A stretch of 64,000 bases of DNA, taken from positions 1 to 64,000 of the forward strand of contig JABSOX010000025.1 in NCBI GenBank assembly GCA_013215655.1, written 5' to 3'. The notes below the pieces were generated by a model. It did not search any database and had not been told where the DNA came from. It saw only the letters and a list, made by a program, of their open reading frames with translations. The first letter of the stretch is position 1, and each line of letters begins with the position of its first letter. Of this stretch, positions 32,868 to 43,259 are shown in pieces. Origin of the DNA: Colwellia sp. (lineage in GTDB: Bacteria; Pseudomonadota; Gammaproteobacteria; Enterobacterales; Alteromonadaceae). Both the position numbers and the translations under genes were made by a program.

Positions 32868-33911
32868 ATGAAAATTTATCATAACAACTTAACATCAACA
32901 TTAAATCAAGGTTTTAAACCGATATGGTTAATATTTGGTGATGAACCTTGGCAAAAAAATAACAGCCTCGCCACGATAAAATCAGTAGCACTTCAACAAG
33001 GCTTTGACGAAATTATTCGTTTTAGCGCTGACGACAAGTTTGATTGGTCATTACTCCATGAAGAATATCAATCGTTAAGTTTGTTTTCGAGTCAGCGTAT
33101 TATTGAAGTTGAGATAATGAACGGTAAAGTTGGCGATGCTGGCAGTAAAGCCTTATTAGCCCTCAGTGAAAATTTTCATCAAGATGTCATGATCATTTTG
33201 CATGGTCCTAAGTTAGACGGTGCAGCACAAAAACGAAAATGGTTTAAAACTTTAGAAAAACTAGGTTGTTTCCTACCTTTATATGACATTGAAGGTAAAC
33301 AGTTAAATCAATGGTTACAAACACAAGCACGACAATTAAAACTTAATTTACATGTGGATGTCATTCCGATGATGGCAGAGTTATTTGAGGGCAACTTACC
33401 CGCTCTTGAACAAGAATTACAAAAACTCTCATTGTTATTTGGTCAACAAACCATTACTTGTGACGATGCTGAAAATATTATCATCAAACAAGCTAAGTTT
33501 AATCCTTTTCAATTAATTGATGCCATGCTCATTGGCGATCTAAAAAAATGCACCGCTATACTTGATCAGCTGCAACAAGAAGGTACCGCTATAGGACAAC
33601 TCATCTGGTTTGTTCATAAAGAAATCAGACAATTAGCCACCATGTTAGAACAATTACAACAAGGTGATAAACTTAATGACCTATATAAACAATATCGGAT
33701 TTGGGATAAAAAAAAACCTTTATATCAACATGCATTAACGCATATAACCACTAACAATATTGGTCATGCGCAATCACGATTAGCTCAAGTTGATTTAATC
33801 AGTAAAACCAGCAGCGACTTTAATCATTACCTATTGTTAGCCGATGTTTTAATTACGCTATATCACGGACAAACGACTTCTAAATTTAGCCTAGATTATG
33901 AGTACGCCTGA
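32868..33911 (+). CDS. holA: DNA polymerase III delta subunit
   Basis: This clamp-loader subunit opens the beta sliding clamp. The 347-residue protein has the N-terminal HolA domain, with the IWLIFGDEPWQKNN-type start, and the helical collar domain after about residue 215. Length and gene order are standard. Its end overlaps the start of nadD by 14 nt. Confidence 0.95.
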   Translation: MKIYHNNLTSTLNQGFKPIWLIFGDEPWQKNNSLATIKSVALQQGFDEIIRFSADDKFDWSLLHEEYQSLSLFSSQRIIEVEIMNGKVGDAGSKALLALSENFHQDVMIILHGPKLDGAAQKRKWFKTLEKLGCFLPLYDIEGKQLNQWLQTQARQLKLNLHVDVIPMMAELFEGNLPALEQELQKLSLLFGQQTITCDDAENIIIKQAKFNPFQLIDAMLIGDLKKCTAILDQLQQEGTAIGQLIWFVHKEIRQLATMLEQLQQGDKLNDLYKQYRIWDKKKPLYQHALTHITTNNIGHAQSRLAQVDLISKTSSDFNHYLLLADVLITLYHGQTTSKFSLDYEYA

Positions 33912-34575
33912 AATTAGTAAAAATTCGCTTACTAGCCCAATGGATCGCATCGGTATTTTTGGCGGTACTTTTGATCCCATTCATTTTGGCCATATCCATA
34001 CGGCAAAACAAACTGCGCAGTGGCTTAATTTAGACAAATTACTGATACTACCTAGCCATATTCCTCCTCATAAAAGCAAAACTTCGGCAACCGCAGAGCA
34101 GCGCCTTGCCATGGTTGATATTGTTTGCCAAAAAGATCCGGCTTTAATACTTGATAAACGGGAACTCAATAAACACTCCCCCTCTTATACCGTTGAAACA
34201 CTGAGAGAAATAAAAACAGAATATGCTCAGGCACAGCTATTTTTTATTGTCGGTATGGACTCATTATTAACCTTTAACACTTGGCATAAATATCAAGAAA
34301 TATTATCTCTATGCCACTTGGTTGTTAATACTCGTCCAAATTATCATATACATAGAAATAATATCGAGTTGACTCAACTCTTAGAAAACCACCAAATTAG
34401 TCACCTCAATGAATTAAAGCAAAAAGAAGCAGGAAGCATATTGCTACACGACTCAAAAGAGTGGCATATATCTTCAACAGAGATCAGAGAAAAAATAAAA
34501 AGCAAGCATAATTGCAGTGAGTTATTACCCAATGATATCCTCTCATATATCAATAAAGAGCAACTGTATCGGTAA
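33898..34575 (+). CDS. nadD: Nicotinate-nucleotide adenylyltransferase
   Basis: The enzyme makes deamido-NAD from nicotinate mononucleotide and ATP in NAD synthesis. The nucleotidyltransferase motif GIFGGTFDPIHFGH (19-32) and the ISSTEIR motif near residue 196 are present. The ATG at 33898 overlaps holA. A second ATG at 33940, just before RIGIFGG, would give a protein closer to E. coli length; neither has a strong ribosome site. Confidence 0.95.
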   Translation: MSTPEISKNSLTSPMDRIGIFGGTFDPIHFGHIHTAKQTAQWLNLDKLLILPSHIPPHKSKTSATAEQRLAMVDIVCQKDPALILDKRELNKHSPSYTVETLREIKTEYAQAQLFFIVGMDSLLTFNTWHKYQEILSLCHLVVNTRPNYHIHRNNIELTQLLENHQISHLNELKQKEAGSILLHDSKEWHISSTEIREKIKSKHNCSELLPNDILSYINKEQLYR

Positions 34576-34597
34576 TTTTATTCCGCATTATCTACAG

Positions 34598-34653
34598 ATA
34601 TCAATTGAAATAATGAAGCTCTACGTTGATCGATTGATTACTTCAATTGGTAT
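34598..34653. repeat. 56-bp element with 17-bp terminal inverted repeats
   Basis: ATATCAATTGAAATAAT (34598-34614) pairs with ATTACTTCAATTGGTAT (34637-34653) at 15 of 17 positions. It lies between nadD and rsfS. The ends resemble the ATACCAA/TTGGTAT palindromes at 39741 and 48841, suggesting one family of miniature elements. Confidence 0.6.
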
Positions 34654-34772
34654 AAGAAATAAAAAATGATATTATAGTGAAATTACAACTACCCTTGATG
34701 TAGCTTGAAAGTAAATTATCGCTACACAAGTCATCTAAACATGACTTAACTAACCAGAAAAGAGAAAGTACC

Positions 34773-35090
34773 TTGCAAAATAAAGCACTAACAGCATTTG
34801 TTATTGAAAAAATTGAAGATATGAAAGGCCGAGATATCATTACCTTAGATATTGCAGAAAAATCTAGTTTTGCTGATTTTATGATCGTTTGTTCAGGTAA
34901 CTCAAAGCGACATGTCAAATCCATTGCACAGTCAATTTCTATGGAGTGCCGCGCTGAAGGTATAGAGCCTTTAGGTATTGAAGGCAATGACGTTGGCGAA
35001 TGGGCATTAGTAGACTTAGGTGATGTTATTGTTCATATCATGACTGACGATACTCGAGATAAATACCAACTAGAACAGCTGTGGGAATAA
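34773..35090 (+). CDS. rsfS: Ribosomal silencing factor RsfS
   Basis: This factor binds ribosomal protein uL14 on the 50S subunit and blocks subunit joining when nutrients are short. The 105-residue DUF143 domain shows FADFMIVCSGNSKRHVKSIA and the GNDVGEWALVDLGDVIVHI stretch. The start is a TTG at 34773 behind an AGAGAAAG ribosome site; no ATG precedes the domain. The gene lies 11 nt before rlmH, its usual partner. Confidence 0.94.
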   Translation: MQNKALTAFVIEKIEDMKGRDIITLDIAEKSSFADFMIVCSGNSKRHVKSIAQSISMECRAEGIEPLGIEGNDVGEWALVDLGDVIVHIMTDDTRDKYQLEQLWE

Positions 35091-35101
35091 TATAAACCAC
35101 A

Positions 35102-35572
35102 ATGCGCATAACCTTATATGCCGTTGGCAACAAAATGCCAGCATGGGTTACTACAGCTTTTAACGAATATAGTCGACGTTTCCCGAGAGATATGTCATTT
35201 CATTTAGTTGAGATATCTCCCGGAAAACGTGGTAAAAATGCTGATATAGCTCGAATTCTTGAAAAGGAAGGAGAACTAACCCTTGCTGCAATTCCGAAAG
35301 GAAACCGTATTGTTACCTTAGAAGTTGAAGGTAAACCTTGGACAACACCACAACTTGCTCAACAATTAGAGCGTTGGCACCTCGATAGCAGAGATGTTGC
35401 TTTACTGGTTGGTGGTCCTGAAGGGTTAGCGCCAGCTTGCATTAAAGCATCGGAGCAAAAGTGGTCATTATCGCCATTAACCTTGCCCCACCCTATGGTT
35501 CGTATTGTTGTTGCAGAAAGTTTATATCGGGCATGGAGTATTAATAATAATCATCCATACCATAGAGAATAG
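35102..35572 (+). CDS. rlmH: 23S rRNA (pseudouridine1915-N3)-methyltransferase
   Basis: This SPOUT-family enzyme methylates pseudouridine 1915 in helix 69 of 23S rRNA. It has 156 residues, the standard length. The trefoil-knot segment [11 protein letters not shown] and the C-terminal [17 protein letters not shown] motif are intact. Confidence 0.96.
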   Translation: MRITLYAVGNKMPAWVTTAFNEYSRRFPRDMSFHLVEISPGKRGKNADIARILEKEGELTLAAIPKGNRIVTLEVEGKPWTTPQLAQQLERWHLDSRDVALLVGGPEGLAPACIKASEQKWSLSPLTLPHPMVRIVVAESLYRAWSINNNHPYHRE

Positions 35573-35575
35573 CTG

Positions 35576-37558
35576 ATGCACTCACGCCAACGTGTCGCTA
35601 TTCGCAACCATACCGCAGAAGCTAACCTTTTTGCGCGTAGAACGTTTATTGCTTTCCTCGGTGTGCTCGTTATGCTGCTAATATTATTTAGCAATATATT
35701 TGATCTTGAAATTAACTCTTATGATAAATACAAAACCAGAGCAAATTCCAACCGCATAAAACTACTACCAATAGCACCGAATAGAGGACTGATTTATGAC
35801 CGAAATGGTGTATTGCTCGCTGAAAACAAAGCTATTTATAGTTTAGAAGTTATTCCTGAAGACGTTAAAGATATAAAGACAGCATTGCTAGAAATTAGTA
35901 GTTTGTTAGAGATCAGCAAAGAAAAGCAACAAAAATTACTCAAATCATTAAGATCTAAACGCCGCTTTAAACCACTAGAGCTCGATTCTCGATTAAGTGA
36001 TCAACAAGTCGCATTATTTTCTGTTAACAAACATAAATTCCCCGGTTTTTTTATCGATGCTCGCTTAAAACGCTATTATCCCTTTGCCGACTTAACCACG
36101 CATTCATTGGGTTATGTTGCCCGTATTAATCGAAGAGATGCCATAAAATTAGAAGAACAAGACCTTTCAGATAATTACGCAGCAACACGTAATATTGGCA
36201 AGCTCGGTTTAGAAAAGTATTATGAAAGTATTTTACATGGCACCATTGGTCATCAAGAAGTTGAAATAAATAATCAGGGTCGAATAATTCGCACACTCAG
36301 TTACGCCCCGCCTATTCCAGGTAAGGACATTACATTAACGCTAGATATTGAATTACAAATGATTGCTAAGCGTGCATTATCAGGAAAACGTGGCACCGTC
36401 GTTGCCCTAGATCCTCGTAATGGTGATGTTTTAGCGATGTATTCGAATCCAAGTTTTGACGGCAATTTGTTTGTTCATGGTATCAGCAGTAAAAATTATA
36501 AAAAAATATTAAATTCAAAAGACCTGCCATTAATTAATCGTGCCGTACAAGGTTATCCTCCAGCATCAACCGTTAAACCTTTATTGGCTCTATTAGGCCT
36601 TGAAAAACAAGCTATTACAAAAAAATCACGAGTATATGATCCTGGTTGGTATCAATTAAAAGGCATCAAACACAAATACAGAGACTGGGAGCCTCGAGGA
36701 CACGGTTGGGTAAACTTAAACAAAGCCATAGAGCAATCATGTAATGTTTATTTTTATCAATTGGCGGTTAAGTTAGGAATAGATAATATTACCAATATGA
36801 TGGAAAGATTTGGTTTTGGCGATTATACCGGCATAGATATTTACGAAGAAAGTCGGGCAATATTGCCCGGCAGAGAAATGAAAAGAGTGCGTTACAATAA
36901 GCCTTGGTATACCGGAGATACAATTTCTATTGGTATTGGCCAAGGCTACTGGACAACAACACCGTTACAATTAGCGCAAGCAATATCGATATTAGCCAAT
37001 AAAGGGGAAATTAAAGTTCCTCACTTATTAAAGTCGACGACCGAATTGCAGGTTATTACTGATGATGAAACCGGCATCTCTAGCTCTACCTCAGTAACCA
37101 ATGAACTAGATTATGTAGAAAAACCTCCTATTATACTCGATCAACCAGAAAATTGGGATTTAGTACTTGATGCAATGCACAATACCGCACAAAAAAAAGG
37201 AGCTACTGCCTATAACGTTTTTAAAGGCAGTAAATATGATGCCGCAGGAAAAACAGGAACAGCGCAACTTGTCGGCAAAAAACAAGATGAAAAGTATGAT
37301 GCAAAATTAGTCAAAGAAAGACAACGTCACAATGCGATGTTTGTTTCATTTGCTCCTTATGAAAATCCAGAAATAGTCGTCGCTGTTGCAGTAGAAAATG
37401 TGATTAAAGGTGGTGGTGGTACTAACGCAGGTCCTGTCGCTCGCCAAATAATGGACCAATATTTTGGCAATAGAGAAATCATCAGTAAAGATATAAGCCG
37501 TCATCCACAACATGACAATATCTATGGCGTAAACAAGAAAAAGTCGAGACAAAACTAG
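35576..37558 (+). CDS. mrdA: Penicillin-binding protein 2 (elongasome transpeptidase)
   Basis: This DD-transpeptidase cross-links peptidoglycan during rod elongation. It has a single N-terminal membrane anchor (about 24-44), a pedestal domain, and the transpeptidase domain with STVK (about 330), SCN (in EQSCNVYF) and KTGT (about 558). It has 660 residues. It starts 3 nt after rlmH and shares one base with rodA, so the two partners are tightly coupled. Confidence 0.96.
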   Translation: MHSRQRVAIRNHTAEANLFARRTFIAFLGVLVMLLILFSNIFDLEINSYDKYKTRANSNRIKLLPIAPNRGLIYDRNGVLLAENKAIYSLEVIPEDVKDIKTALLEISSLLEISKEKQQKLLKSLRSKRRFKPLELDSRLSDQQVALFSVNKHKFPGFFIDARLKRYYPFADLTTHSLGYVARINRRDAIKLEEQDLSDNYAATRNIGKLGLEKYYESILHGTIGHQEVEINNQGRIIRTLSYAPPIPGKDITLTLDIELQMIAKRALSGKRGTVVALDPRNGDVLAMYSNPSFDGNLFVHGISSKNYKKILNSKDLPLINRAVQGYPPASTVKPLLALLGLEKQAITKKSRVYDPGWYQLKGIKHKYRDWEPRGHGWVNLNKAIEQSCNVYFYQLAVKLGIDNITNMMERFGFGDYTGIDIYEESRAILPGREMKRVRYNKPWYTGDTISIGIGQGYWTTTPLQLAQAISILANKGEIKVPHLLKSTTELQVITDDETGISSSTSVTNELDYVEKPPIILDQPENWDLVLDAMHNTAQKKGATAYNVFKGSKYDAAGKTGTAQLVGKKQDEKYDAKLVKERQRHNAMFVSFAPYENPEIVVAVAVENVIKGGGGTNAGPVARQIMDQYFGNREIISKDISRHPQHDNIYGVNKKKSRQN

Positions 37559-38673
37559 TGCGCAGTACCGGACAAGACCAGCAAAAATACCAAACACTAT
37601 GGCAACGTCTGCATATTGATTTACCACTACTCATTGGTATTTTATGTTTAATGACCTTAGGTTTATTTGTTGTTTATAGTGCTGGTGGCCAAGAAATAGA
37701 TATCGTTATTCGTCAAGCCATTAGGTTAGGAATCGCATTAGTGGTGATGTTTTTAGTTGCACAAATACCTCCTTTATCCTATCAAAAATGGGCAGTGCCA
37801 GTATTTATTATTGGCTTATTATTACTTATTGGAGTATTACTCTTTGGTCATATTGGCAAAGGGGCACAACGTTGGTTAGACTTAGGTTTTATGAAATTTC
37901 AGCCCTCAGAAATCATGAAACTTGTTGTTCCTATTACTGTTGCTTGGTATTTAAGCCAATACAACTTGCCCGTTAAGCTCCCCAAAATAATTATTGCTTT
38001 TATCCTCGTATTACTACCAACGCTACTCATTGCCAAACAACCTGATTTAGGTACATCTTTATTGATTGCTTGTTCAGGGATTTTCGTTATTTTTCTGGCT
38101 GGCGCTGGTTGGAAATTAATTATGATATGTGTCGGTTTAGCATCAAGTTTCGCCCCAATTCTTTGGATGTTTTTGATGAAAGATTACCAAAAACAACGAG
38201 TCTTAACTTTTCTTAACCCAGAACAAGACCCTCTTGGCTCTGGTTATCATATTATTCAATCTAAAATCGCTATCGGCTCTGGTGGTTTGAACGGTAAAGG
38301 TTGGTTACAGGGTACTCAATCTCAATTAGAATTTTTACCCGAGCGTCATACCGATTTCATTTTTGCTGTTTTTAGTGAAGAGTTTGGCTTAATTGGTGTC
38401 GCCTTGCTATTAATGGTTTACTTAGCCATAGTAATGCGTGGTTTATGGATTGCTGTTCATGCTCAACAAGCATTTACCAAGTTACTGGCTGGCAGTTTAA
38501 CATTAACCTTTTTTGTCTATGTTTTTGTTAATATTGGTATGGTTTCAGGCCTATTACCTGTTGTTGGTGTACCACTACCATTAGTCAGTTATGGCGGCAC
38601 GTCGATGGTAACGCTAATGGCTGGATTTGGTTTAATTATGGCAGTAGGAACACATCGACGCTTTCATGCTTAA
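37558..38673 (+). CDS. mrdB: Rod-shape peptidoglycan glycosyltransferase RodA
   Basis: This SEDS-family glycosyltransferase polymerises glycan strands together with PBP2. It has 371 residues and about ten membrane helices. Family stretches are [19 protein letters not shown], the [18 protein letters not shown] loop and the C-terminal [13 protein letters not shown]. The start is a GTG overlapping the last base of the mrdA stop (TAGTG). Confidence 0.96.
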   Translation: MRSTGQDQQKYQTLWQRLHIDLPLLIGILCLMTLGLFVVYSAGGQEIDIVIRQAIRLGIALVVMFLVAQIPPLSYQKWAVPVFIIGLLLLIGVLLFGHIGKGAQRWLDLGFMKFQPSEIMKLVVPITVAWYLSQYNLPVKLPKIIIAFILVLLPTLLIAKQPDLGTSLLIACSGIFVIFLAGAGWKLIMICVGLASSFAPILWMFLMKDYQKQRVLTFLNPEQDPLGSGYHIIQSKIAIGSGGLNGKGWLQGTQSQLEFLPERHTDFIFAVFSEEFGLIGVALLLMVYLAIVMRGLWIAVHAQQAFTKLLAGSLTLTFFVYVFVNIGMVSGLLPVVGVPLPLVSYGGTSMVTLMAGFGLIMAVGTHRRFHA

Positions 38674-38698
38674 TAAAGCCACTATGCATCTTTATGCT

Positions 38699-38720
38699 AT
38701 GCCACTAGGTGGCGTTTTTT
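38699..38720 (+). terminator. Terminator after mrdB
   Basis: ATGCCAC-TAG-GTGGCGT is followed by TTTTT, 25 nt after the mrdB stop. The stem is short but GC-rich and the T-run is good. Confidence 0.7.
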
Positions 38721-38780
38721 AAATCGTTAATCGTTTATGACAAAACAAACGCTAATTTTTAATTATGAGTTAATATCACA

Positions 38781-39593
38781 TTGAAATATCTAAAGTTCAT
38801 TGTCCTCTCCTTGCTAATTAATGCCTGTAGTAGCCAAACAGGTCGGTATCAACAAAAAAATGACAGTACGCCAACCAGAAAACCTTATAGTTCAGAACTA
38901 CAAGATGCCATACCAAGAGATGAAGATCATAGCCGTGGCGGCAATAAAAATTACCAAGTGCGAGGTAAACACTACCAAGTCTTAAAGTCAGCTGATAATT
39001 TCAAACAAACAGGAATAGCCTCTTGGTATGGAAAAAAATTTCACGGCCACCTAACCTCAAACGGTGAAATTTATAATATGTACAGCATGAGTGCTGCCCA
39101 TAAAAATTTACCTTTGCCTACATATCTTAAGGTTATCAACAATGCCAATAATAAATCCGTCATTGTCAGAGTCAATGATCGTGGCCCTTTTCATCAAAGC
39201 CGTATAATAGATTTATCCTATAGTGCAGCCTATAAACTTGATATGTTAAAAATAGGTACAGCCAATGTAACGATCACAACGGTAACTCAAGCATCGTTAA
39301 CAAAAGCTTCACTACCTACTCCGACACAAGTAGCACCTATATCAGTAATAGACACAAAAAGTATCTTCCCTGCTGGAAAATACATTCAAGTATTTGCAAC
39401 TCGAAATAAAATTCAAGCACAAAAAACAGCGACAGCTTTGTCAATGTTATATCAAAAAAATGCGGTATTACCTGAGAAAAAAGGTATTTATCGAGTGCAA
39501 ATAGGGCCTTTTAGCAATACGAATGAACTAGAAAACACCTTAGAAAACCTTAAACAGCAAGGTTATCCAAACGCTTTTAAACGGACTAATTAG
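38781..39593 (+). CDS. rlpA: RlpA-type septal lytic transglycosylase lipoprotein
   Basis: This lipoprotein carries the double-psi beta-barrel and SPOR domains. A short signal ends in LINAC (Cys16). The catalytic barrel (about 74-165) has GIASWYGKKFHGHLTSNGE and VRVNDRGPFHQSRIIDLS, with the acidic and His/Asp residues of the family. The SPOR domain (about 195-268) should bind denuded septal glycan. The start is a TTG at 38781; the upstream ATG at 38764 is followed by a stop. Unlike in Vibrio and Shewanella neighbourhoods, I see no mltB between mrdB and rlpA. Confidence 0.92.
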   Translation: MKYLKFIVLSLLINACSSQTGRYQQKNDSTPTRKPYSSELQDAIPRDEDHSRGGNKNYQVRGKHYQVLKSADNFKQTGIASWYGKKFHGHLTSNGEIYNMYSMSAAHKNLPLPTYLKVINNANNKSVIVRVNDRGPFHQSRIIDLSYSAAYKLDMLKIGTANVTITTVTQASLTKASLPTPTQVAPISVIDTKSIFPAGKYIQVFATRNKIQAQKTATALSMLYQKNAVLPEKKGIYRVQIGPFSNTNELENTLENLKQQGYPNAFKRTN

Positions 39594-39740
39594 AAGCATA
39601 TAAAGTCGTACTGAACTTTGTACCATTCTGTGTGACTAATGATTAACATCTAAAGTAACAATTGGGCATTAAATCACAGATAGTATTCAAATTTAAAGAT
39701 GCTATACTGCTGAAAAATCTCGTTTGTTTTTCCTAATATA

Positions 39741-39762
39741 ATACCAAATTAAATATTGGTAT
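39741..39762. repeat. Short ATACCAA/TTGGTAT palindrome upstream of dacA
   Basis: ATACCAA (39741-39747) and TTGGTAT (39756-39762) flank eight AT-only bases, 20 nt before the dacA start codon. The same ends occur at 48841-48864 and, longer, at 34598-34653. Confidence 0.55.
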
Positions 39763-39782
39763 AAGCTATCCAAAGGAACATT

Positions 39783-40970
39783 ATGCCTCAATATTTGGCT
39801 AAAAAAATGGCTCACTCATCAATAAAAGCCATCGCATTTATTAGTTCACTCGCTTTCAGTGTCATTTCAGTTTCTCATGCAGCAACAATTATTCCCGGTC
39901 CTCCTCCTGTAAATGCTAAAGGTCATATCTTAATTGATTATAATACGGGCAAAGTCATTGCTGAGGAAAATGCCGACAGCTTACTAGCACCCGCAAGCTT
40001 AACAAAGATGATGACCAGTTATATCATCGGCAAAGAGCTTGAGTCGGGCAATATTAGCAACGATGATAAGGTCATGATCAGTGAAGCTGCTTGGGCAAAA
40101 AACTTTCCTGACTCATCAAAAATGTTTATTGAAGTAGGTACTGAAGTTTCCGTTAGTTTGCTTAATCAAGGAATTATTGTTGCATCAGGAAATGATGCCT
40201 GTGTGGCAATGGCCGAACACATTGCAGGTAGCGAAAGTGCTTTTGCTGATCTGATGAATGCGCATGCTGAACAATTAGGCATGAGCAGTAGTTTCTTTGA
40301 AAATAGCCATGGACTTGATAGCCAAGAACATAAAACCACTCCCCGCGATATGGCGACACTCGCGGTTGCATTAATTCGCGATGTGCCAAACGAATATGCA
40401 ATATATAAGCAAAAATCATTTAAATATAACAACATCAAACAATATAACCGTAATAGCCTGTTGTGGGATAAAAGCATGAATGTTGATGGTTTAAAAACCG
40501 GACATACTTCACAAGCAGGTTATAGCTTGGTAACTTCTGCAACTAAAGGAACTATGCGTTTAGTCAGCGTTGTTATGGGCACCGACAGTGAACGCGCCCG
40601 CAGAGTAGAAAGCAAAAAGCTACTTACTTACGGATTTAGATTTTTTGAAACTTATACCCCATACAAAGCTGGCGAAAAATTTGTTGCTAACCGTGTTTGG
40701 ATGGGCGACAGTAAGGAAGTCGATTTAGGTATTTTAGTTGATACACCGATCACTATTCCTCGTGGTCAACGTAAAAATTTGAAAGCAAATTTTGAGTTAA
40801 CAAAGCAATTAACCGCACCACTAGCTAAAGGTGAAATTGTTGGTAAATTATTCCTACAATTAGATGGGGAAGATATTGCTGAGTATCCACTAGTAGCACT
40901 GCAAGAAGTCAATGAAGGTGGAATGTTTAGCCGCTTAGTCGATTATGTTAAGTTACAATTTGTGGATTAG
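39783..40970 (+). CDS. dacA: D-alanyl-D-alanine carboxypeptidase (PBP5/6)
   Basis: This enzyme trims the terminal D-Ala from peptidoglycan pentapeptides. A signal peptide ends near SVSHA (about residue 34). The active-site triad motifs are SLTK (in LLAPASLTKMM), SGN (in IVASGNDAC) and KTG (in GLKTGHTSQAGY). A C-terminal beta domain and an amphipathic end (FSRLVDYVKLQF) would attach it to the inner membrane. AAGGA lies 7 nt before the ATG. Confidence 0.96.
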   Translation: MPQYLAKKMAHSSIKAIAFISSLAFSVISVSHAATIIPGPPPVNAKGHILIDYNTGKVIAEENADSLLAPASLTKMMTSYIIGKELESGNISNDDKVMISEAAWAKNFPDSSKMFIEVGTEVSVSLLNQGIIVASGNDACVAMAEHIAGSESAFADLMNAHAEQLGMSSSFFENSHGLDSQEHKTTPRDMATLAVALIRDVPNEYAIYKQKSFKYNNIKQYNRNSLLWDKSMNVDGLKTGHTSQAGYSLVTSATKGTMRLVSVVMGTDSERARRVESKKLLTYGFRFFETYTPYKAGEKFVANRVWMGDSKEVDLGILVDTPITIPRGQRKNLKANFELTKQLTAPLAKGEIVGKLFLQLDGEDIAEYPLVALQEVNEGGMFSRLVDYVKLQFVD

Positions 40971-40976
40971 TACTTC

Positions 40977-41026
40977 TATAGCCGCTCCACTTGAAGATTC
41001 AGGTTTCAGCAAGTGGAACGGGTATA
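40977..41026. repeat. 50-bp palindromic element with TATACCCG-like ends
   Basis: TATAGCCGCTCCACTTG (40977-40993) and CAAGTGGAACGGGTATA (41010-41026) are inverted repeats matching at 15 of 17 positions around a 16-nt centre. The GGGTATA end is shared with the 265-bp element at 47472-47736. It lies between the dacA stop and its terminator, so it is transcribed. Confidence 0.65.
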
Positions 41027-41052
41027 AACAACAACATCCAATATAAATTCAT

Positions 41053-41078
41053 AAAACTCGGCTCTTGCCGAGTTTTTT
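41053..41078 (+). terminator. Rho-independent terminator of dacA
   Basis: AAAACTCGGC (41053-41062) pairs with GCCGAGTTTT (41067-41076) around TCTT and runs into more T. Confidence 0.9.
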
Positions 41079-41225
41079 GTTTTAATAATGGAAACAATAA
41101 CTTATTTCAATTGCCATGTTCACTTCAAAAAAGCTTCGATTGAAATTAGCCCTACCCCATAGATTAATGATAAAATAACAGCATTATCTATGGATCCCAT
41201 ACCTATCATTTTATAGAGAAAAAGA

Positions 41226-41489
41226 ATGCAAACTAAGTTTGATGAATTATTAGAATTTCCAACGGTATTAAACTTTAAGGTGATGGGTGTTGCTTGTGAT
41301 GAACTGCCTGACTTAATTATCGCGGAGTTACAAAAACACACCCCCGGAGATTACTCACCAAAAATAAAAGCAAGTTCAAAAGGGAAATATCATTCAGTAT
41401 CAATGCCCGTTACTGTCACAAGTAAAGAGCATATCGAAAAAATCTATAAAACATTAATGGCTATTGACCAAGTACGTTATGTATTATAA
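41226..41489 (+). CDS. ybeD: YbeD family protein (DUF493)
   Basis: The 87-residue protein has a ferredoxin-like, ACT-type fold of unknown ligand. It begins with the family pattern TKFDELLEFPTVLNFKVMG and ends in AIDQVRYVL. Its position between dacA and lipB is conserved in gammaproteobacteria, which strongly supports the call. A lipoate-related regulatory role has been suggested from context only. Confidence 0.93.
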   Translation: MQTKFDELLEFPTVLNFKVMGVACDELPDLIIAELQKHTPGDYSPKIKASSKGKYHSVSMPVTVTSKEHIEKIYKTLMAIDQVRYVL

Positions 41490-41583
41490 GTACTAACAAA
41501 GTAAATAGCCCTACTTTCTCAACGGTGTAATGCATTTATTATTTGGTTATAATGTTTTATCTAGAATTTAAGAAGATTAATGA

Positions 41584-42234
41584 GTGAATAGTACGTTAAT
41601 AATTCGACAGCTTGGTAAGTCTGAATATACAAAAATATGGCAGGCGATGCAGAACTTTACTGATAATCGAGGCGAAGAAACTCTCGATGAATTATGGTTA
41701 GTAGAGCACCCCGCGGTTTTTACCCAAGGGCAAGCAGGTAAAGAAGAACACCTATTAATGCCCGGAGATATTCCCATAGTAAAAGTTGATCGGGGTGGGC
41801 AAGTTACTTATCACGGTCCGGGTCAGCAAGTTATCTATTTTATGATCAACTTACGCCGACGAAAAATTGGTGTACGCCAGTTAGTAACTTTGATTGAAAA
41901 CACCATTGTTTCAGCTTTAGCAGATTATAATATTAAAGCTTACGCTAAAGCAGATGCACCCGGTGTTTATGTCGATAATAAAAAAGTTGCCTCTTTAGGC
42001 CTGCGTGTACGTAAAGGTTGCTCATTTCACGGTTTAGCTTTGAATGTAGATATGGATTTATCGCCATTTTTACGTATTAACCCTTGTGGTTATGCTGGAC
42101 TTGAAATGATACAAACGGCCGATTTAGATGGCCCTAAAACACTTGTTGATGCAAGTAATGCCCTAGTTAAACACGTAGTCGATTTACTCGAAATACAACA
42201 TATTAGTTATAAAACAGGATTAGAAACATCATGA
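41584..42234 (+). CDS. lipB: Octanoyl-ACP:protein octanoyltransferase
   Basis: This enzyme transfers octanoyl from ACP to lipoyl domains, the first step of lipoate synthesis. Catalytic elements are [12 protein letters not shown], the Lys in KVASLGLRV and the Cys in [11 protein letters not shown]. The start is a GTG at 41584, since the nearby ATG runs into a stop. The gene overlaps lipA by 4 nt (ATGA). Confidence 0.96.
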   Translation: MNSTLIIRQLGKSEYTKIWQAMQNFTDNRGEETLDELWLVEHPAVFTQGQAGKEEHLLMPGDIPIVKVDRGGQVTYHGPGQQVIYFMINLRRRKIGVRQLVTLIENTIVSALADYNIKAYAKADAPGVYVDNKKVASLGLRVRKGCSFHGLALNVDMDLSPFLRINPCGYAGLEMIQTADLDGPKTLVDASNALVKHVVDLLEIQHISYKTGLETS

Positions 42235-43199
42235 GCATTAAATCTTCACGTATTGAGCCCGGTACAAAATTACGTGACGCCGATAAAATGGCACATATCC
42301 CCATTAAGGTTGTGCCATCAGAGCGTGAGACAATGTTGCGCAAACCTAAATGGTTACGAATAAAATTACCTAGAAGCAGTGAAAAAATTGATACTATAAA
42401 ATCAGCATTACGTAAACATGACCTGCATTCAGTATGTGAAGAAGCATCATGTCCAAATCTATCCGAATGTTTTAACAATGGTACTGCTACCTTTATGATT
42501 TTAGGCGATATTTGTACTCGCCGTTGTCCATTTTGTGATGTCGGTCATGGTCGCCCATTAGCGGTTAATCAAGATGAACCTAAAAAATTAGCATTGACCT
42601 TAAAAGACATGCAATTAAAATACGTGGTGATCACTTCCGTTGATCGTGACGATTTACGTGATGGCGGTGCGCAACAATTTGCTGATTGTATTACTGAAAT
42701 TGCAAAACATGCACCACATACTAAAGTTGAAATTTTAGTACCTGATTTTCGTGGACGTATGGACAAAGCATTAGAAATATTAAATATCAGTCCTCCAGAC
42801 GTTTTTAATCATAATTTGGAAACTGCACCACGCTTGTATACTAAAGCACGCCCAGGAGCTAACTATCAATGGTCATTAGACTTATTGAAAAAATTTGGCG
42901 AAGCTAATCCTACGGTACCCACTAAATCGGGGCTAATGGTTGGCTTAGGTGAAACCAACGAAGAAATATTACAGGTTATGCGTGATTTACGTAGTCATGA
43001 TGTATCAATGTTAACTATTGGTCAATATTTACAACCTAGTAAACATCATTTACCTGTAGAGCGTTATGTTCATCCCGATGATTTTGCGATGTTTAAAGTT
43101 GAAGCGGATAAAATGGGTTTTGCTCATGCTGCTTGTGGCCCATTAGTGAGGTCGTCTTATCATGCAGATAAACAGGCTGCGGGCGAAGAAGTAAAATAA
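42231..43199 (+). CDS. lipA: Lipoyl synthase (radical SAM)
   Basis: This enzyme inserts two sulfurs into protein-bound octanoyl groups. The auxiliary-cluster motif [12 protein letters not shown] is followed by the radical-SAM motif CTRRCPFC. The C-terminal [11 protein letters not shown] contains the Ser that ligates the sacrificial cluster. It has 322 residues, the normal size, and is coupled to lipB. Confidence 0.97.
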   Translation: MSIKSSRIEPGTKLRDADKMAHIPIKVVPSERETMLRKPKWLRIKLPRSSEKIDTIKSALRKHDLHSVCEEASCPNLSECFNNGTATFMILGDICTRRCPFCDVGHGRPLAVNQDEPKKLALTLKDMQLKYVVITSVDRDDLRDGGAQQFADCITEIAKHAPHTKVEILVPDFRGRMDKALEILNISPPDVFNHNLETAPRLYTKARPGANYQWSLDLLKKFGEANPTVPTKSGLMVGLGETNEEILQVMRDLRSHDVSMLTIGQYLQPSKHHLPVERYVHPDDFAMFKVEADKMGFAHAACGPLVRSSYHADKQAAGEEVK

Positions 43200-43213
43200 C
43201 TTGTGTTAACAAT

Positions 43214-43240
43214 AACAAGCCTCATAAAGTGAGGCTTGTT
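43214..43240. terminator. Bidirectional terminator between lipA and the binding-protein gene
   Basis: AACAAGCCTCA (43214-43224) pairs perfectly with TGAGGCTTGTT (43230-43240). The two flanking genes converge on it. Confidence 0.85.
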
Positions 43241-43259
43241 TATCTCGAATAAACAAACG

